Assembly: GCF_005405305.1 (NCBI RefSeq)
Contig: NZ_BJDU01000003.1
Coordinates: 186,001 to 250,000 of the forward strand
DNA length: 64,000 nucleotides
DNA from: Companilactobacillus formosensis
GTDB lineage: Bacteria; Bacillota; Bacilli; Lactobacillales; Lactobacillaceae
Direction of reading: 5' to 3'
Under the pieces are notes generated by a model. That model searched no databases and was not told where the DNA came from. It saw only the letters and a list, made by a program, of their open reading frames with translations. Positions 1-9,800 of this stretch are shown here, one piece after another; within the stretch, counting starts at the first letter, position 1; each line of letters opens with the position of its first letter. The position numbers were made by a program, and so were the translations under genes.

Positions 1-38
1 TAGAATCCCTCCCTTAGTTGATTATTATAGGATAAAAT

Positions 39-71
39 AAAAGAGACCAACAATAAATGTTAGTCTCTTTT
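39..71 (-). terminator. Intrinsic terminator of rpmB
   Basis: The arms at 39-52 and 58-71 pair over about 13 bp with one C/A mismatch around a 5-nt loop. On the minus strand the hairpin is followed by a T-rich run, as expected for an intrinsic terminator directly after the rpmB stop codon. The first 38 bases otherwise show no gene I can support. Confidence 0.8.
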
Positions 72-88
72 AAATCATTAAGTGATAA

Positions 89-274
89 TTATACACGAGT
101 AACTTTTCCTGATTTCAATGCTCTAGCTGAAACCCATACACGTTTTGGCTTACCATCAACCATGATACGAACTTTTTGCAAATTTGGCTTCCAAGAACGT
201 TTTGATTGGTTAAGAGCGTGTGAACGTTTGTTACCGAACACTGTTTTACGGCCTGTAATAATATCTTTTGCCAT
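89..274 (-). CDS. rpmB: 50S ribosomal protein L28
   Basis: A 61-residue protein of normal length for bacterial L28, a component of the large ribosomal subunit. It starts [10 protein letters not shown], followed by the basic segment [13 protein letters not shown] and a C-terminal [13 protein letters not shown], all typical of the family. An AAGGAG-like ribosome binding site lies about 8 bases upstream of the ATG on the minus strand. It is a monocistronic gene transcribed away from asp23-fakA; the same divergent arrangement is known next to yloU-yloV in Bacillus. No zinc-binding CXXC pairs are present. Confidence 0.97.
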   Translation of the reverse strand: MAKDIITGRKTVFGNKRSHALNQSKRSWKPNLQKVRIMVDGKPKRVWVSARALKSGKVTRV

Positions 275-324
275 GGGACCGATCTCCTTTGGCTACATGT
301 TTTTCTTTAAAATATCACCTGACT

Positions 325-353
325 AATTTACCATATATAAAAGGTTAAAGCAA
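325..353 (-). promoter_or_regulatory. Promoter of rpmB
   Basis: On the minus strand a TTGCTT -35 (348-353) and a TAAATT -10 (325-330) are separated by 17 bases, about 50 bases upstream of the rpmB start. Read by eye only. Confidence 0.5.
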
Positions 354-409
354 TAGAGTAATTATGGAATAATCGACTTTTATCTAGTTTAATTCTTTAA
401 TTAGATTTG

Positions 410-439
410 TTGCTATGATAGAATTTTATTGTTTATGAT
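410..439 (+). promoter_or_regulatory. Promoter of asp23-fakA
   Basis: TTGCTA (410-415) and TATGAT (434-439) are spaced 18 bases apart, 31 bases upstream of the Asp23-family start. A second TATGAT lies 20 bases upstream (414-419), so an alternative start point is possible. Confidence 0.5.
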
Positions 440-470
440 AGATTTGGTCCATGAATAGGAGGATCCAGAG

Positions 471-839
471 ATGGCAGTTACAATTAAAACAAAACATGGT
501 GAAATTGAAGTTTCAACAAATACTGTTGCTACAATTGTCGGCGGTGCTGCTTCTGATATCTACGGTATCGTAGGTATGGCAAGCAAAAACCAACTACGTG
601 ACGGGATGAATACGATTTTGAACCGTGAGGACTTTTCTAGAGGTGTAGTTATTCATCAAGAAGATGGTAAACTGGCCGTTGATGTCTACATAATCGTTGG
701 ATATGGTATTAAAATATCCGAAGTAGCGAAAAATTTAAAAGAAAAAGTAAAATATAACCTAGAAACAATGCTTGGAACGCCAGCTGGCACTGTTAACGTT
801 TATGTTCAAGGAATTAAAGTTCTGGACGATATCGAATAG
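471..839 (+). CDS. Asp23/Gls24 family envelope stress protein (YloU type)
   Basis: A 122-residue protein of the Asp23/Gls24 (DUF322) family, whose members are cytoplasmic proteins tied to envelope and alkaline stress. The segment VATIVGGAASDIYGIVGM (about residues 19-36) and the central VDVYIIVGYG are hallmarks. It has no signal peptide or membrane segment, so it would act in the cytosol or be recruited by a partner. A GGAGG ribosome binding site precedes the ATG. It is followed after 25 bases by fakA, the same pairing as yloU-yloV in Bacillus; the functional link is not established. The exact role is uncertain. Confidence 0.93.
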   Translation: MAVTIKTKHGEIEVSTNTVATIVGGAASDIYGIVGMASKNQLRDGMNTILNREDFSRGVVIHQEDGKLAVDVYIIVGYGIKISEVAKNLKEKVKYNLETMLGTPAGTVNVYVQGIKVLDDIE

Positions 840-864
840 GTAAAGCTGGTTGGAGGGGAAACTT

Positions 865-2544
865 TTGAGCAAAGAACTAATTACAAAAAAAGAATTTTCA
901 GATATGGTGCGTGTTGCATCGCACAGACTTGAAAAGAATGCTAAGTTTGTAAACTCACTTAATGTCTTTCCGGTTCCTGATGGCGATACCGGAACCAATA
1001 TGAGCTTAACTATACAAAGCGGTTTTAAGGCCGTAAACGAATCAGAGAGTAATCACGTAGGGACACTTGGAAAGGCTCTTGCAAAAGGACTTTTGATGGG
1101 TGCTCGTGGAAACTCAGGTGTTATTACATCACAAATCTTCCGTGGCTTTTCAAAGAGTATTGAAGATAAGGAATCTTTGACAGCTATGGATTTAGCCAAA
1201 GCTTTTGACGACGGTGTAAAAACTGCTTATAAAGCCGTTATGAAACCTGTTGAAGGAACAATTTTGACAGTTGCTAGATTCGGTGCTGAGTCCGCTATGG
1301 AAAAAGTTAAGACAACTAATGATACAGTGGAAATTTTAAAAGCTGTTGTAGCTGGTGCCAAGGTAGGACTAGAAAAGACACCATCATTATTGCCAGTTCT
1401 AAAAGAAGTTGGCGTAGTTGATTCTGGTGGCCAAGGTTTAGTCTTTATTTATGAAGGCTTTTTAGAAGGTCTAAGTGGCGTTGCCAGTGACGAAGAAGAA
1501 TATGTTCCTGACGAAAGAGATATGGCTGAAATGGTCAATGCTAACCACCACCAATCTGTACAAGGTCAATTCAATACTGATGAGATCAAGAATGGTTACT
1601 GTACTGAAATGATGGTTGAATTGGGTAAGAATCCAACTTCTGATGAAAAATTTGAAAATGATAAATTACGTAGTTATTTAGATAAAATCGGTGACTCCTT
1701 AATTGTCGTTTCCGATGATGAAGTTGTTAAAGTTCACGTTCACACTAACTATCCTTACAAAGTTTGGGCAGCTGGTAGAAAATACGGTTCACTTTCAAAA
1801 ATCAAGATTGATAACATGCGTTTGCAACATGAAACAATCGTTGATGATGACGAACCAATGACACCAGAAACACAACCACAAGCAGCTATTGACTATGCGG
1901 TTATTGCTGTTTCTTCTGGTGATGGCTTGACAGAACTCTTCAAGAGTTTAGGTGTGACTCACGTGATTAGTGGTGGTCAAACAATGAATCCATCAACTAA
2001 CGATATTGTCGATGCTATTAATAAATCAAATGCTAAACGTGCTTTAGTATTGCCAAATAACGGTAATATCATCATGGCTGCAAAACAAGCAGTTGACCTA
2101 GTTGATATTCCGGTTGCAATTGTTGGCTCTAAGACTATTTCTCAAGGAATGACTGCTATGCTTTCCTTTAATCCTGATGCAGAACTTTCAGAAAATGAAG
2201 CAAATATGGAAGATTCTTTGGATACAGTTAAGAGTGGTCAAATTACTCAAGCAATTCGTGATACTGAAATTGATGGTCTCAAGATTACTAAAGGTCATTA
2301 CATGGGAATTGTTGATGGTAAAATCTTAGTTGATGATGAAGATATTATTTCTGGTACTGAAAAAATGCTAGATAAAATGATTGATGAAGATAGTGAAGTA
2401 ATCACTATTCTGATTGGTGAAGATGGTAACCAAGATGATGCTCAAAAGATTGCTGACTACTTAGATGATAAGTATGATGACTTAGAGACAGAAATCCATC
2501 AAGGTGATCAACCAGTTTATCCTTATTTGATTTCGGTTGAATAA
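865..2544 (+). CDS. fakA: Fatty acid kinase catalytic subunit FakA (DAK2 domain)
   Basis: FakA phosphorylates exogenous fatty acids held by a FakB protein so they can enter phospholipid synthesis through PlsX/PlsY. The N-terminal DAK2 (dihydroxyacetone kinase L-like) domain has the nucleotide site FPVPDGDTGTNMSLT near residues 34-48 and ARGNSGVI further on; the C-terminal half matches the DegV-related FakA extension. The reading frame is open from a TTG at 850, but the GGAGGGG at 852-858 sits 6 bases before the TTG at 865, so I place the start there (MSKELITKK). No FakB gene is in the window. plsX lies two genes downstream, consistent with a shared lipid role. Confidence 0.93.
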   Translation: MSKELITKKEFSDMVRVASHRLEKNAKFVNSLNVFPVPDGDTGTNMSLTIQSGFKAVNESESNHVGTLGKALAKGLLMGARGNSGVITSQIFRGFSKSIEDKESLTAMDLAKAFDDGVKTAYKAVMKPVEGTILTVARFGAESAMEKVKTTNDTVEILKAVVAGAKVGLEKTPSLLPVLKEVGVVDSGGQGLVFIYEGFLEGLSGVASDEEEYVPDERDMAEMVNANHHQSVQGQFNTDEIKNGYCTEMMVELGKNPTSDEKFENDKLRSYLDKIGDSLIVVSDDEVVKVHVHTNYPYKVWAAGRKYGSLSKIKIDNMRLQHETIVDDDEPMTPETQPQAAIDYAVIAVSSGDGLTELFKSLGVTHVISGGQTMNPSTNDIVDAINKSNAKRALVLPNNGNIIMAAKQAVDLVDIPVAIVGSKTISQGMTAMLSFNPDAELSENEANMEDSLDTVKSGQITQAIRDTEIDGLKITKGHYMGIVDGKILVDDEDIISGTEKMLDKMIDEDSEVITILIGEDGNQDDAQKIADYLDDKYDDLETEIHQGDQPVYPYLISVE

Positions 2545-2550
2545 TTTTTT

Positions 2551-2594
2551 AAAGGAGGCAATGATGAAACGTTTGTTTTGTCACGCCTTTTTTT
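2551..2594 (+). terminator. Intrinsic terminator after fakA
   Basis: GGC (2557-2559) and TGATGAAAC (2562-2570) pair with GTTTTGTCA (2575-2583) and GCC (2585-2587) around a GTTT loop, followed by seven T. The left arm contains AAAGGAGG and mimics a ribosome binding site. recG starts only 26 bases later, so some read-through or a compact promoter must serve it. Confidence 0.7.
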
Positions 2595-2619
2595 AATCTC
2601 ATAGGAAAGGGGAATGTAA

Positions 2620-4653
2620 ATGGATTTAAGAAAAGTGTCGTTAGCGCAATTGCCTAGTGTTGGACCAAAACGATTAGAGGCATTGCAATCATTAGGAATC
2701 AACAACGTTTATGACTTGCTGTTTTATTTCCCTTTTCGCTATGAGGATATGCAAGCTAAGTCTTTAGATGATGCTGTTGACCAAGAAAAAATCCTGGTTA
2801 AAGGCGTAGTTGCTAGTGAACCGGTTGTATCACGCTTTGGGTACAAAAAAACACGTCTAAATGTTCGTTTGATGACGGATAATGAATCAATCATGGTAAC
2901 CTTTTTTAATCAGCCATGGTTAAAAGACAAATTTGAAACGGGTAATGATGCCGCTGTTTATGGTAAGTGGAATGCTAATCGTCGTTCATTGATGGGCATG
3001 AAAGTGATTGGCGTCAATGATAATTCGGTCGACTCAGTTTATTCAGTCAATAAAAATATTCATCAGAAAACTTTAATCAATTTAATTAAAATTGCTTTTG
3101 AGAAATATCACGATCAAATTGATACGGTCGTTCCTAGCTATTTGCGTTTGAAATATAAACTATTGAATGACGAACAAATAGTTTCGGGAATACATTTTCC
3201 AAAAAATGAAGAGCAAAGTGAAGAAGCAAGAAGAAGTGCCAAATTTCGAGAATTTTTCTTGTTTCAATGTGGTTTGCAAAGCATTAAGCGAAATGATGAA
3301 AATAAAAATATCGGTATCGTTGAAAAGTATGATCAAAAGTTCTTGGATGACTTTATCAAGAGTTTGCCATTTAAGTTGACTGATGCCCAAAATCGAGTCG
3401 TACGCGAAATTTTGCAAGATATGGCTTCTGATCACCATATGAACCGTTTGTTGCAAGGGGATGTCGGTTCTGGTAAGACGATTGTCTCAGTAATTGCTAT
3501 GCTGGCTTCAGTGACAGCAGGTTATCAAGCAGCCATTATGGCGCCAACTGAAATTTTAGCTCAACAGCATTTTGATAAAATCAGTAAACTGTTAACGCCT
3601 TTAAAGATAAGAACAGCTTTGTTGACTGGTTCTTTGACAAAAAAAGAGCACGATTTTATCGCTGGCGATATTTTAAACGGAAAGACTAACATTGTAGTCG
3701 GAACTCATGCTTTGATACAAGATAGCGTTGAGTTTAAAGATTTAGGCTTTATCGTGATCGATGAACAGCATCGTTTCGGTGTTAATCAGAGAAAAGCACT
3801 ACGTCAAAAAGGCGATAATCCGGACGTCTTAGCAATGACCGCAACGCCAATTCCTAGGACTTTAGCAATTACGACTTATGGAGATATGGATGTTTCCAGA
3901 ATCGATCAATTGCCTGCTGGCCGTAAAAAAATTGAAACTTACTGGATTCGTAGTCAAAAGATTGAACAAATGTATCAATTTGTAGCTAAGGAATTGCAGA
4001 CGGGTTCACAAGTTTATGTCGTTACACCATTGATCTCCGAATCGGAAACGATGGATTTAAAAAACGCTGAATTGATTTTTGATAAGTTTACCGAACTATT
4101 TGGTAAAAAGTATAAAATAGGTTTGTTACATGGCCAAATGCCAAATGATCAAAAAGAAGCTGTCATGAATGATTTCAGTGATAAAAAAATCGATGTCTTA
4201 GTATCGACGACTGTTATTGAAGTTGGGGTCGATGTTCCGAATGCTTCAGTAATGGTAATCTATGATGCTAATCGTTTTGGATTATCACAATTGCACCAAT
4301 TACGTGGACGTGTTGGCCGTGGCGATAAGCAATCATATTGTATTTTGATTGCTGACCCCAAAAATGAATCGGCAGCCGAACGAATGAAAATTTTGACCTC
4401 GACTAACGATGGTTTTGTTCTAGCTGAAGAAGATTTGAAGATGCGTGGTGCTGGTGATTTATTGGGAAATCGTCAATCCGGTTTGCCTGAATTTAAAATT
4501 GGTAACCCAATCAATGACATCAATATTTTGGAAGTGGCTCAAGAAGAAGCTAGTCGTTTGTTCGATAATGAGAAATTGTTCAATAGTCCAGAGACTAAAA
4601 ATTTGAAGTCATTTATTAATGAAGAATATGATCAACTAAATAATTTTGATTAG
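2620..4653 (+). CDS. recG: ATP-dependent DNA helicase RecG
   Basis: RecG remodels stalled replication forks and branch-migrates recombination intermediates. The 677-residue length is normal. An N-terminal OB-fold wedge region (about 60-150) precedes the helicase domain with Walker A GDVGSGKT (near residue 285), PTEILAQQH, the DEQH motif II, TATPIPRT (motif III), and C-terminal motifs including QLRGRVGRG. Its start has a GAAAGGGG ribosome binding site. It lies between the fakA terminator and plsX (12-base gap), the conserved lactobacillus order. Nothing appears broken. Confidence 0.97.
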   Translation: MDLRKVSLAQLPSVGPKRLEALQSLGINNVYDLLFYFPFRYEDMQAKSLDDAVDQEKILVKGVVASEPVVSRFGYKKTRLNVRLMTDNESIMVTFFNQPWLKDKFETGNDAAVYGKWNANRRSLMGMKVIGVNDNSVDSVYSVNKNIHQKTLINLIKIAFEKYHDQIDTVVPSYLRLKYKLLNDEQIVSGIHFPKNEEQSEEARRSAKFREFFLFQCGLQSIKRNDENKNIGIVEKYDQKFLDDFIKSLPFKLTDAQNRVVREILQDMASDHHMNRLLQGDVGSGKTIVSVIAMLASVTAGYQAAIMAPTEILAQQHFDKISKLLTPLKIRTALLTGSLTKKEHDFIAGDILNGKTNIVVGTHALIQDSVEFKDLGFIVIDEQHRFGVNQRKALRQKGDNPDVLAMTATPIPRTLAITTYGDMDVSRIDQLPAGRKKIETYWIRSQKIEQMYQFVAKELQTGSQVYVVTPLISESETMDLKNAELIFDKFTELFGKKYKIGLLHGQMPNDQKEAVMNDFSDKKIDVLVSTTVIEVGVDVPNASVMVIYDANRFGLSQLHQLRGRVGRGDKQSYCILIADPKNESAAERMKILTSTNDGFVLAEEDLKMRGAGDLLGNRQSGLPEFKIGNPINDINILEVAQEEASRLFDNEKLFNSPETKNLKSFINEEYDQLNNFD

Positions 4654-4665
4654 TGAGGAAAAGAT

Positions 4666-5670
4666 ATGAAAATAGCTGTTGATGCTATGGGTGGCGACAA
4701 TGCGCCTAAAGTAATTGTTGAGGGAATCGAAAAAGCTCGTGATGAGTGGAAAGATTTAGAATTCGTTCTCTATGGGAAAGAATCAGAAATTAAGAAATAT
4801 TTACAAAATGATGAAAGAATCAAAATCGTACACACTGATGAAGAAATTTTAGGTACTGATGAGCCAGTTAGAGCCATTAGAACTAAGAAAAACGCTTCGA
4901 TGGTCTTGGCTGTTAAATCAGTCAAGGATGGCGAAAATGATGCCTTGTTCTCATTAGGTAATACTGGAGCTTTGTTAGCCAGTGGAATTTTTATCGTCGG
5001 TCGTATCAAACAAGTAGCTCGTCCAGCTTTGATGCCAACGTTACCAGTTACTAATTCAACTAACGGAGTTAATATGCTCGATGTTGGTGCTAATGCTGAA
5101 GCCAAGGCAAGCTATTTACAACAGTGGGCCATTATGGGTTCAATCTATGCACATGATGTTAAAAAAATCGATCAGCCAAGAATCGCCTTGTTGAACAACG
5201 GAACTGAATACGACAAGGGTGATACCTTGCATAAGGAAGCCTATCAACTTCTAAAGGAAACAGAAGGTATCAATTTTATCGGTAACGTAGAATCTGGTGA
5301 TATTCTAGCTGGTGTAGCCGATGTCATCGTAACAGACGGATTCACTGGAAACGCTGCTTTGAAGGCTACTGAAGGAACAGCAACGATATTGTTGAAGCAG
5401 TTAAAAGACGCCTTGCTAAATAATGGTATCTTTACTAAAATGGGTGCAGCTATTGTTAGTCCATCACTAAAGGGTATGCGTAAGATGTTTGATACTTCTC
5501 AAGCAGGTGGGGCCGTATTGTTAGGTTTGAAGTCTCCAGTGATCAAAGCTCACGGTGCAGCCGACAGTAAGACGGTCTATTATACTGTTAAACAAATTTA
5601 TGATATGTTAACTAACGATACAATTAACAAAGCTAATAAATATTTCGAAAAAATGAACGCCGAAAAATAG
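4666..5670 (+). CDS. plsX: Phosphate acyltransferase PlsX
   Basis: PlsX converts acyl-ACP and phosphate to acyl-phosphate, the acyl donor for PlsY in phosphatidic acid synthesis. The protein has 334 residues, the family length, and opens with the signature MKIAVDAMGGDNAPK; ALFSLGNTGALLASG and VTDGFTGNAALK are further conserved segments. It is a soluble, peripheral membrane enzyme. It is translated 12 bases after recG and 11 bases before acpP, so acyl donor (acyl-ACP) and acceptor enzyme are co-expressed. In many bacilli this operon also holds fapR and fabDG; these are absent here. Confidence 0.97.
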   Translation: MKIAVDAMGGDNAPKVIVEGIEKARDEWKDLEFVLYGKESEIKKYLQNDERIKIVHTDEEILGTDEPVRAIRTKKNASMVLAVKSVKDGENDALFSLGNTGALLASGIFIVGRIKQVARPALMPTLPVTNSTNGVNMLDVGANAEAKASYLQQWAIMGSIYAHDVKKIDQPRIALLNNGTEYDKGDTLHKEAYQLLKETEGINFIGNVESGDILAGVADVIVTDGFTGNAALKATEGTATILLKQLKDALLNNGIFTKMGAAIVSPSLKGMRKMFDTSQAGGAVLLGLKSPVIKAHGAADSKTVYYTVKQIYDMLTNDTINKANKYFEKMNAEK

Positions 5671-5681
5671 GGAGAGTTTTT

Positions 5682-5924
5682 ATGACAGAACAAGCTGTAT
5701 TTGACAAAATCAAAGCATTGATTGCTGACAAGTTTGAAGTAGATGCATCAACAATTACTAAAGAAACATCATTTACAAAGGATTTGGATGCAGATTCTAT
5801 CGACCTTGTAGAATTTGTACTCGAACTTGAAGATGAGTTCGGTTCAGAAATTCCTGATGATGACGCTGAAAAGATCACTACTGTTGGTGAAGCAGTTAGC
5901 TATATTTCTTCACACCAAGGATAG
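5682..5924 (+). CDS. acpP: Acyl carrier protein
   Basis: An 80-residue, strongly acidic acyl carrier protein. The phosphopantetheine attachment serine is Ser39 in LDADSIDLVEF; the usual DSL is DSI here, a conservative change. It carries acyl chains for fatty-acid synthesis and for PlsX. It sits between plsX and rnc as in many Firmicutes, and lactobacilli often carry a second ACP in a fab cluster, which is not visible here. GGGAGAG precedes the start. A terminator follows at 6041-6065. Confidence 0.97.
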   Translation: MTEQAVFDKIKALIADKFEVDASTITKETSFTKDLDADSIDLVEFVLELEDEFGSEIPDDDAEKITTVGEAVSYISSHQG

Positions 5925-5939
5925 GGGTTTTATTTGAAA

Positions 5940-6023
5940 TTTGAGTGGGAATAAGAATTCCGTCGCCCGTTCCAGCCAATCGCAGGGCTTGTGTGGAAGA
6001 CGGCAGTATAACTCACATTCAAA
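5940..6023 (+). repeat. Structured intergenic element A
   Basis: The 204-base gap between acpP and rnc holds a nested hairpin. CCGTC (5960-5964) pairs with GACGG (5999-6003), TTCC (5970-5973) with GGAA (5995-5998) and GCC (5975-5977) with GGC (5986-5988); an outer TGAGT/ACTCA pair (5942-5946, 6011-6015) encloses it. Read on the minus strand it contains GGCTGGAAC, also found in elements near 44.03 and 56.48 kb. It has no coding potential. Membership in the same repeat family is tentative. Confidence 0.4.
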
Positions 6024-6040
6024 ATTTTAATATCGAAATT

Positions 6041-6065
6041 TAAGGCCAAGTGGTCTTATTTTTTT
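6041..6065 (+). terminator. Intrinsic terminator after acpP
   Basis: TAAGGCC (6041-6047), loop AAGT and GGTCTTA (6052-6058), followed by seven T. It separates plsX-acpP from the rnc-smc-ftsY operon. Confidence 0.8.
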
Positions 6066-6096
6066 ATCCAGCTAATTATTTAATAGAAAAGTTTAG

Positions 6097-6102
6097 TATA
6101 AT
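6097..6102 (+). promoter_or_regulatory. Candidate -10 of the rnc-smc operon
   Basis: A perfect TATAAT 27 bases before the rnc start and just after the acpP terminator. No good -35 is visible at 16-18 bases, so this is partial evidence. Confidence 0.45.
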
Positions 6103-6128
6103 TAATATTATCGGAAAGGGGACACGTT

Positions 6129-6818
6129 ATGTTAGATCCAAAATTTTTAGAATTTTTAGATAAAAAGTATGGAATCAAGTTTAACAATAAAAAATTAGTT
6201 CAAAGAGCTATGACACATTCCTCATTTGATAACGAGCATAAGGGGCTTGGTATTGGGGATTACGAACGTCTAGAATTTTTGGGGGATGCGGTCTTGGAAA
6301 TCAATATCTCTCGCTATCTCTTTGAAAAGTACCCAGAATTGCCAGAAGGTAAATTAACACGTTTAAGATCAGATATTGTCAGAACAGATAGTTTTGCCCG
6401 TTTTGCCAAAGAAATTCAAATCGATAAGTATTTATTGATCGGTAAAGGCGAAGAAAAACAAGGTGCTCGTCAAAGACATACTTTACTAGAGGATATTTTT
6501 GAAGCCTTTAATGGAGCTTTGTACTTGGATCAAGGCAATGAAGTTGTTAATGACTTTTTGAAAAAAGTAGTTTATCCACACATTGATTCAGGTGAGTTTT
6601 CTGAAGATACTGATTTTAAGACACATCTTCAAGAAAAATTACAACAGTCAGGTGAAGTCGAAATTGATTACAAGGTGATTGATGAAGAAGGTCCTGATCA
6701 CGATAAGAAATTTAAAGTTGAACTAATTGCTAACGGTAAGATTTTGTCCAAGGGACTTGGATACAGCAAGAAACACGCTGAACAAATGGCAGCCAAAAGA
6801 GCATTAGATGAATTATAG
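6129..6818 (+). CDS. rnc: Ribonuclease III
   Basis: RNase III cleaves double-stranded RNA, processing rRNA precursors and some mRNAs. The 229 residues contain the catalytic signature ERLEFLGDAVLE (46-57), the second acidic cluster LLEDIFEAFNGALYLD, and a C-terminal double-stranded RNA-binding domain from about residue 155, ending in the conserved KKHAEQMAAKRAL. A GGAAAGGGG ribosome binding site precedes the ATG. It leads an operon with smc, ftsY, ylxM and ffh, spaced by 10 bases or less, as in Bacillus. Confidence 0.97.
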   Translation: MLDPKFLEFLDKKYGIKFNNKKLVQRAMTHSSFDNEHKGLGIGDYERLEFLGDAVLEINISRYLFEKYPELPEGKLTRLRSDIVRTDSFARFAKEIQIDKYLLIGKGEEKQGARQRHTLLEDIFEAFNGALYLDQGNEVVNDFLKKVVYPHIDSGEFSEDTDFKTHLQEKLQQSGEVEIDYKVIDEEGPDHDKKFKVELIANGKILSKGLGYSKKHAEQMAAKRALDEL

Positions 6819-6828
6819 GAGTTAAGTT

Positions 6829-9800
6829 ATGCCATTAAAATCATTAACGATCAATGGGTTTAAATCATTTGCTGACAAGACGAAGATTGATTTCACAAGT
6901 GGAATCACCGGTATCGTTGGACCCAACGGGAGTGGAAAATCAAATATTACTGAAGCCATACGTTGGGTAATGGGTGAACAATCGGCAAAGAGTTTACGTG
7001 GAGACAAAATGGTCGATGTGATTTTTGCTGGAAGTGCGACTCGTCCCCAAATGAATCGTGCGGAAGTAATTTTGGAATTTGATAATCGCAATAAAGAATT
7101 AAAGACAACTCAAGATGAAGTTGTAATTTGTCGTCGTCTCTTTAGAAATGGCGATACAGAATTTTTGATCAATAATAAGAATTGTCGTTTACGTGACATT
7201 ACTGAATTGTTCATGGATTCTGGAATGGGTAAACAATCATTTTCAATTATTTCTCAAGGTCGAGTTGAGGCAATCTTTAACAGCAAACCAGTGGAAAGAC
7301 GCAGTATCATTGAAGAATCAGCCGGTGTATCTTTGTTTAAGCAAAAAAAGCAACAGGCTGAGAATAAACTATCCGATACAACTGACAATTTACATCGTGT
7401 TTCTGATATTGTTTCAGAATTGTCAAAACAAGTTGAACCACTAAAGAAACAAGCTAGTATTGCTCGTGATTACAAAGAACAAAAGACCAAGTATGATGAT
7501 ATTTATCAAAAAATCTTAACGATTGAAATTAGAGATTTATCGAATCAAAAACGTCAAATTGATAAAGAATTGCGTGAAGTTAAGGCTAGCTTGCAAAATA
7601 TCTCGCAACAAGTAACAAAAGCTAATCAGCAAGTTGAAGATAATAATCAGGCTGTTAGAACTTTGACGAATCAACTAGATGAAAAACAAGCTAAATTAGT
7701 TGAAGTAACGAAGACTTTAGAAATTTACAATAGCAAAATTGCTGTTGCCGACGAGAGAACTGGCTTTAATTCAACGACTAAATTGACTTTAACGAATCAA
7801 TTGAAATCAGTCGAAGAACAAAAAGTAAAAAATGATGCCAAGTTGGTTGAATCAAATCAAAAATTAGCTCAATGTCTAGAAAAAATTACGGACTTTGAAA
7901 ATAAATTAAAAGATTTACAACAATTGAAGCAAAAAACGCCAGCTGATATTAAGGATAATATTGCGCAATTAAGAACAGATTACGTCAATCTTCTCCAAGA
8001 CCAAGTGACGAATAACAATGAACAAAAATTTTCACAAAGACAATTAGAACGAGTCAATGCGGGAATCTCTGAACAGAATTCGCAACTTGAAGAAGTAACG
8101 ACTAATTTGGAAAGCTATAAAGAAGATCATCAAAAAATTGATGCTGAGATCAAAAAATTAGTCGATGACAATCAAGCACTTTTGACACGTAATCAAGAAT
8201 TAGAAAAATCGATTCAAGAAATTACTGAAACAGGTAAGAGTGAAAACAACAATTATTTGAAGATTTTAGAAAACCTTCAAGAAATCAAAGCACGTAAAAA
8301 AGTTCTCGAAAATATGGAACAAGAACATGCCGGCTTCTTTGAGGGTGCTAAAAATATTTTAAATAATAAAGCACGGCTTTCTGGAATCGTGGGTGCTGTT
8401 GCAGAACTCATTTCGGTACCACAAGATTATCAATTAGCTATTCAAACAGTTGTCAGCAATCAATTGCAATCGATCGTAACTGAAGATGAAGCGGCAGCTA
8501 AGCATGCCATTGCTTATTTACGTCAAAATCGTGGTGGGCGTGCTACTTTCTTGCCACTAAATATTATTCAAGCTCGTACTATCAACACTAATGATTTGAA
8601 CAAAGCTAAAAGGGTCACAGGTTTTGTTGGAGTCGCTAGTGATTTAGTGACCTATGATGAAAAAGTAAAAAATATTGTTAAGAACATTTTGGGTAATTTA
8701 TTAGTTGCCAAAAATATCGATGATGCTACAAGCATTTCAGCAGCGGTTAATCGCAAGTTCCGCGTAGTTACTTTGGATGGAAATATTGTTAATGCTGGTG
8801 GATCTTTAACTGGTGGACAACAACGCCGTGTCAACTCCAGTATTTTGAGTCGAAAAGATGAATTAGCAGATTTAACTAAACAACTTTCTAAACAAGAATT
8901 ATTGATGGATCAAAAACAAGCACTAGTTCAAGATTTGAGAAATCAATTAGTACAATACAATGCTGAAAAGAAACGTATTGATGCAAAACTTGCTAATTTC
9001 AATCAATCTAAGAGTAAATTTGAAAATGAAATTTCTACTTCTCAAAGTGAAGAAAAACATTTTAGTGAACGTTTAGACGTTATCAAATATAATTTAAGCA
9101 AGAATCAAGAAGAGCAAACACAGATCAATCAGGATTTGGCTACGCAAAAAGCCACAGCTGAGAAGATTCAAAAAGAAATTACTGCTACGCAACAAGAAAT
9201 CGATCAAAAGCAAAAATTATTGACGGATTTTGATACGCAACTCAATAAAATTAATCATCAAGAACAAGAATTGCAAACTAAATTAGCTGTCATTAAGAAT
9301 AATCATGCTAATGAGTCCGATCAAAATAGCTATTTGAAGGAATCGATCTCTCAAGCAAATAAACAAATCTCTGAATTACAAGGTAAGTTAAACGATTTGG
9401 ATTCCGAAAAGAGTCAATTAGATTTGAGCAACACTGAAGTTAAAAACCGTATTAAAGAAAGTCAAGCTGAAATTAATGATTTGCAGGATGTTGTAGCTAA
9501 ACTTAAGGCTGAACGCGAAAAGCAACAAGCTTTGTCCACTGAGCTGAATTCTAAAGCACAACGTAATTTTGATTTACAAAAAGCCGCTGCTGATCAACAA
9601 GAATCATTGGCTATTCAAAATACGAAATTATCTAATCAAATCGACAGTCGTTTAGATACTTTGTCGCAAGATTATCAATTGACTTATGAAGCTTCACTCC
9701 AAGATTTAAAACGTGGGGACTATGATCCCGAAGCTTTGAAGAAAGAAGCTCGATTGCTCAAGATGGGGATTGAAGAGTTGGGAACAGTCAATTTATCAGC

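Noticed and set aside
1-38. GGGAGGG-like ribosome binding site and TATAAT on the minus strand at the left edge, suggesting another leftward gene
   Set aside because: No start codon or coding sequence is within the window; too little sequence to call.
2561-2596. Mini-ORF of 11 codons with a perfect AAAGGAGG upstream, before recG
   Set aside because: The apparent ribosome binding site and ORF form the arms of a good intrinsic terminator (2551-2594). No regulatory codon bias is seen, so it is more simply the fakA terminator.
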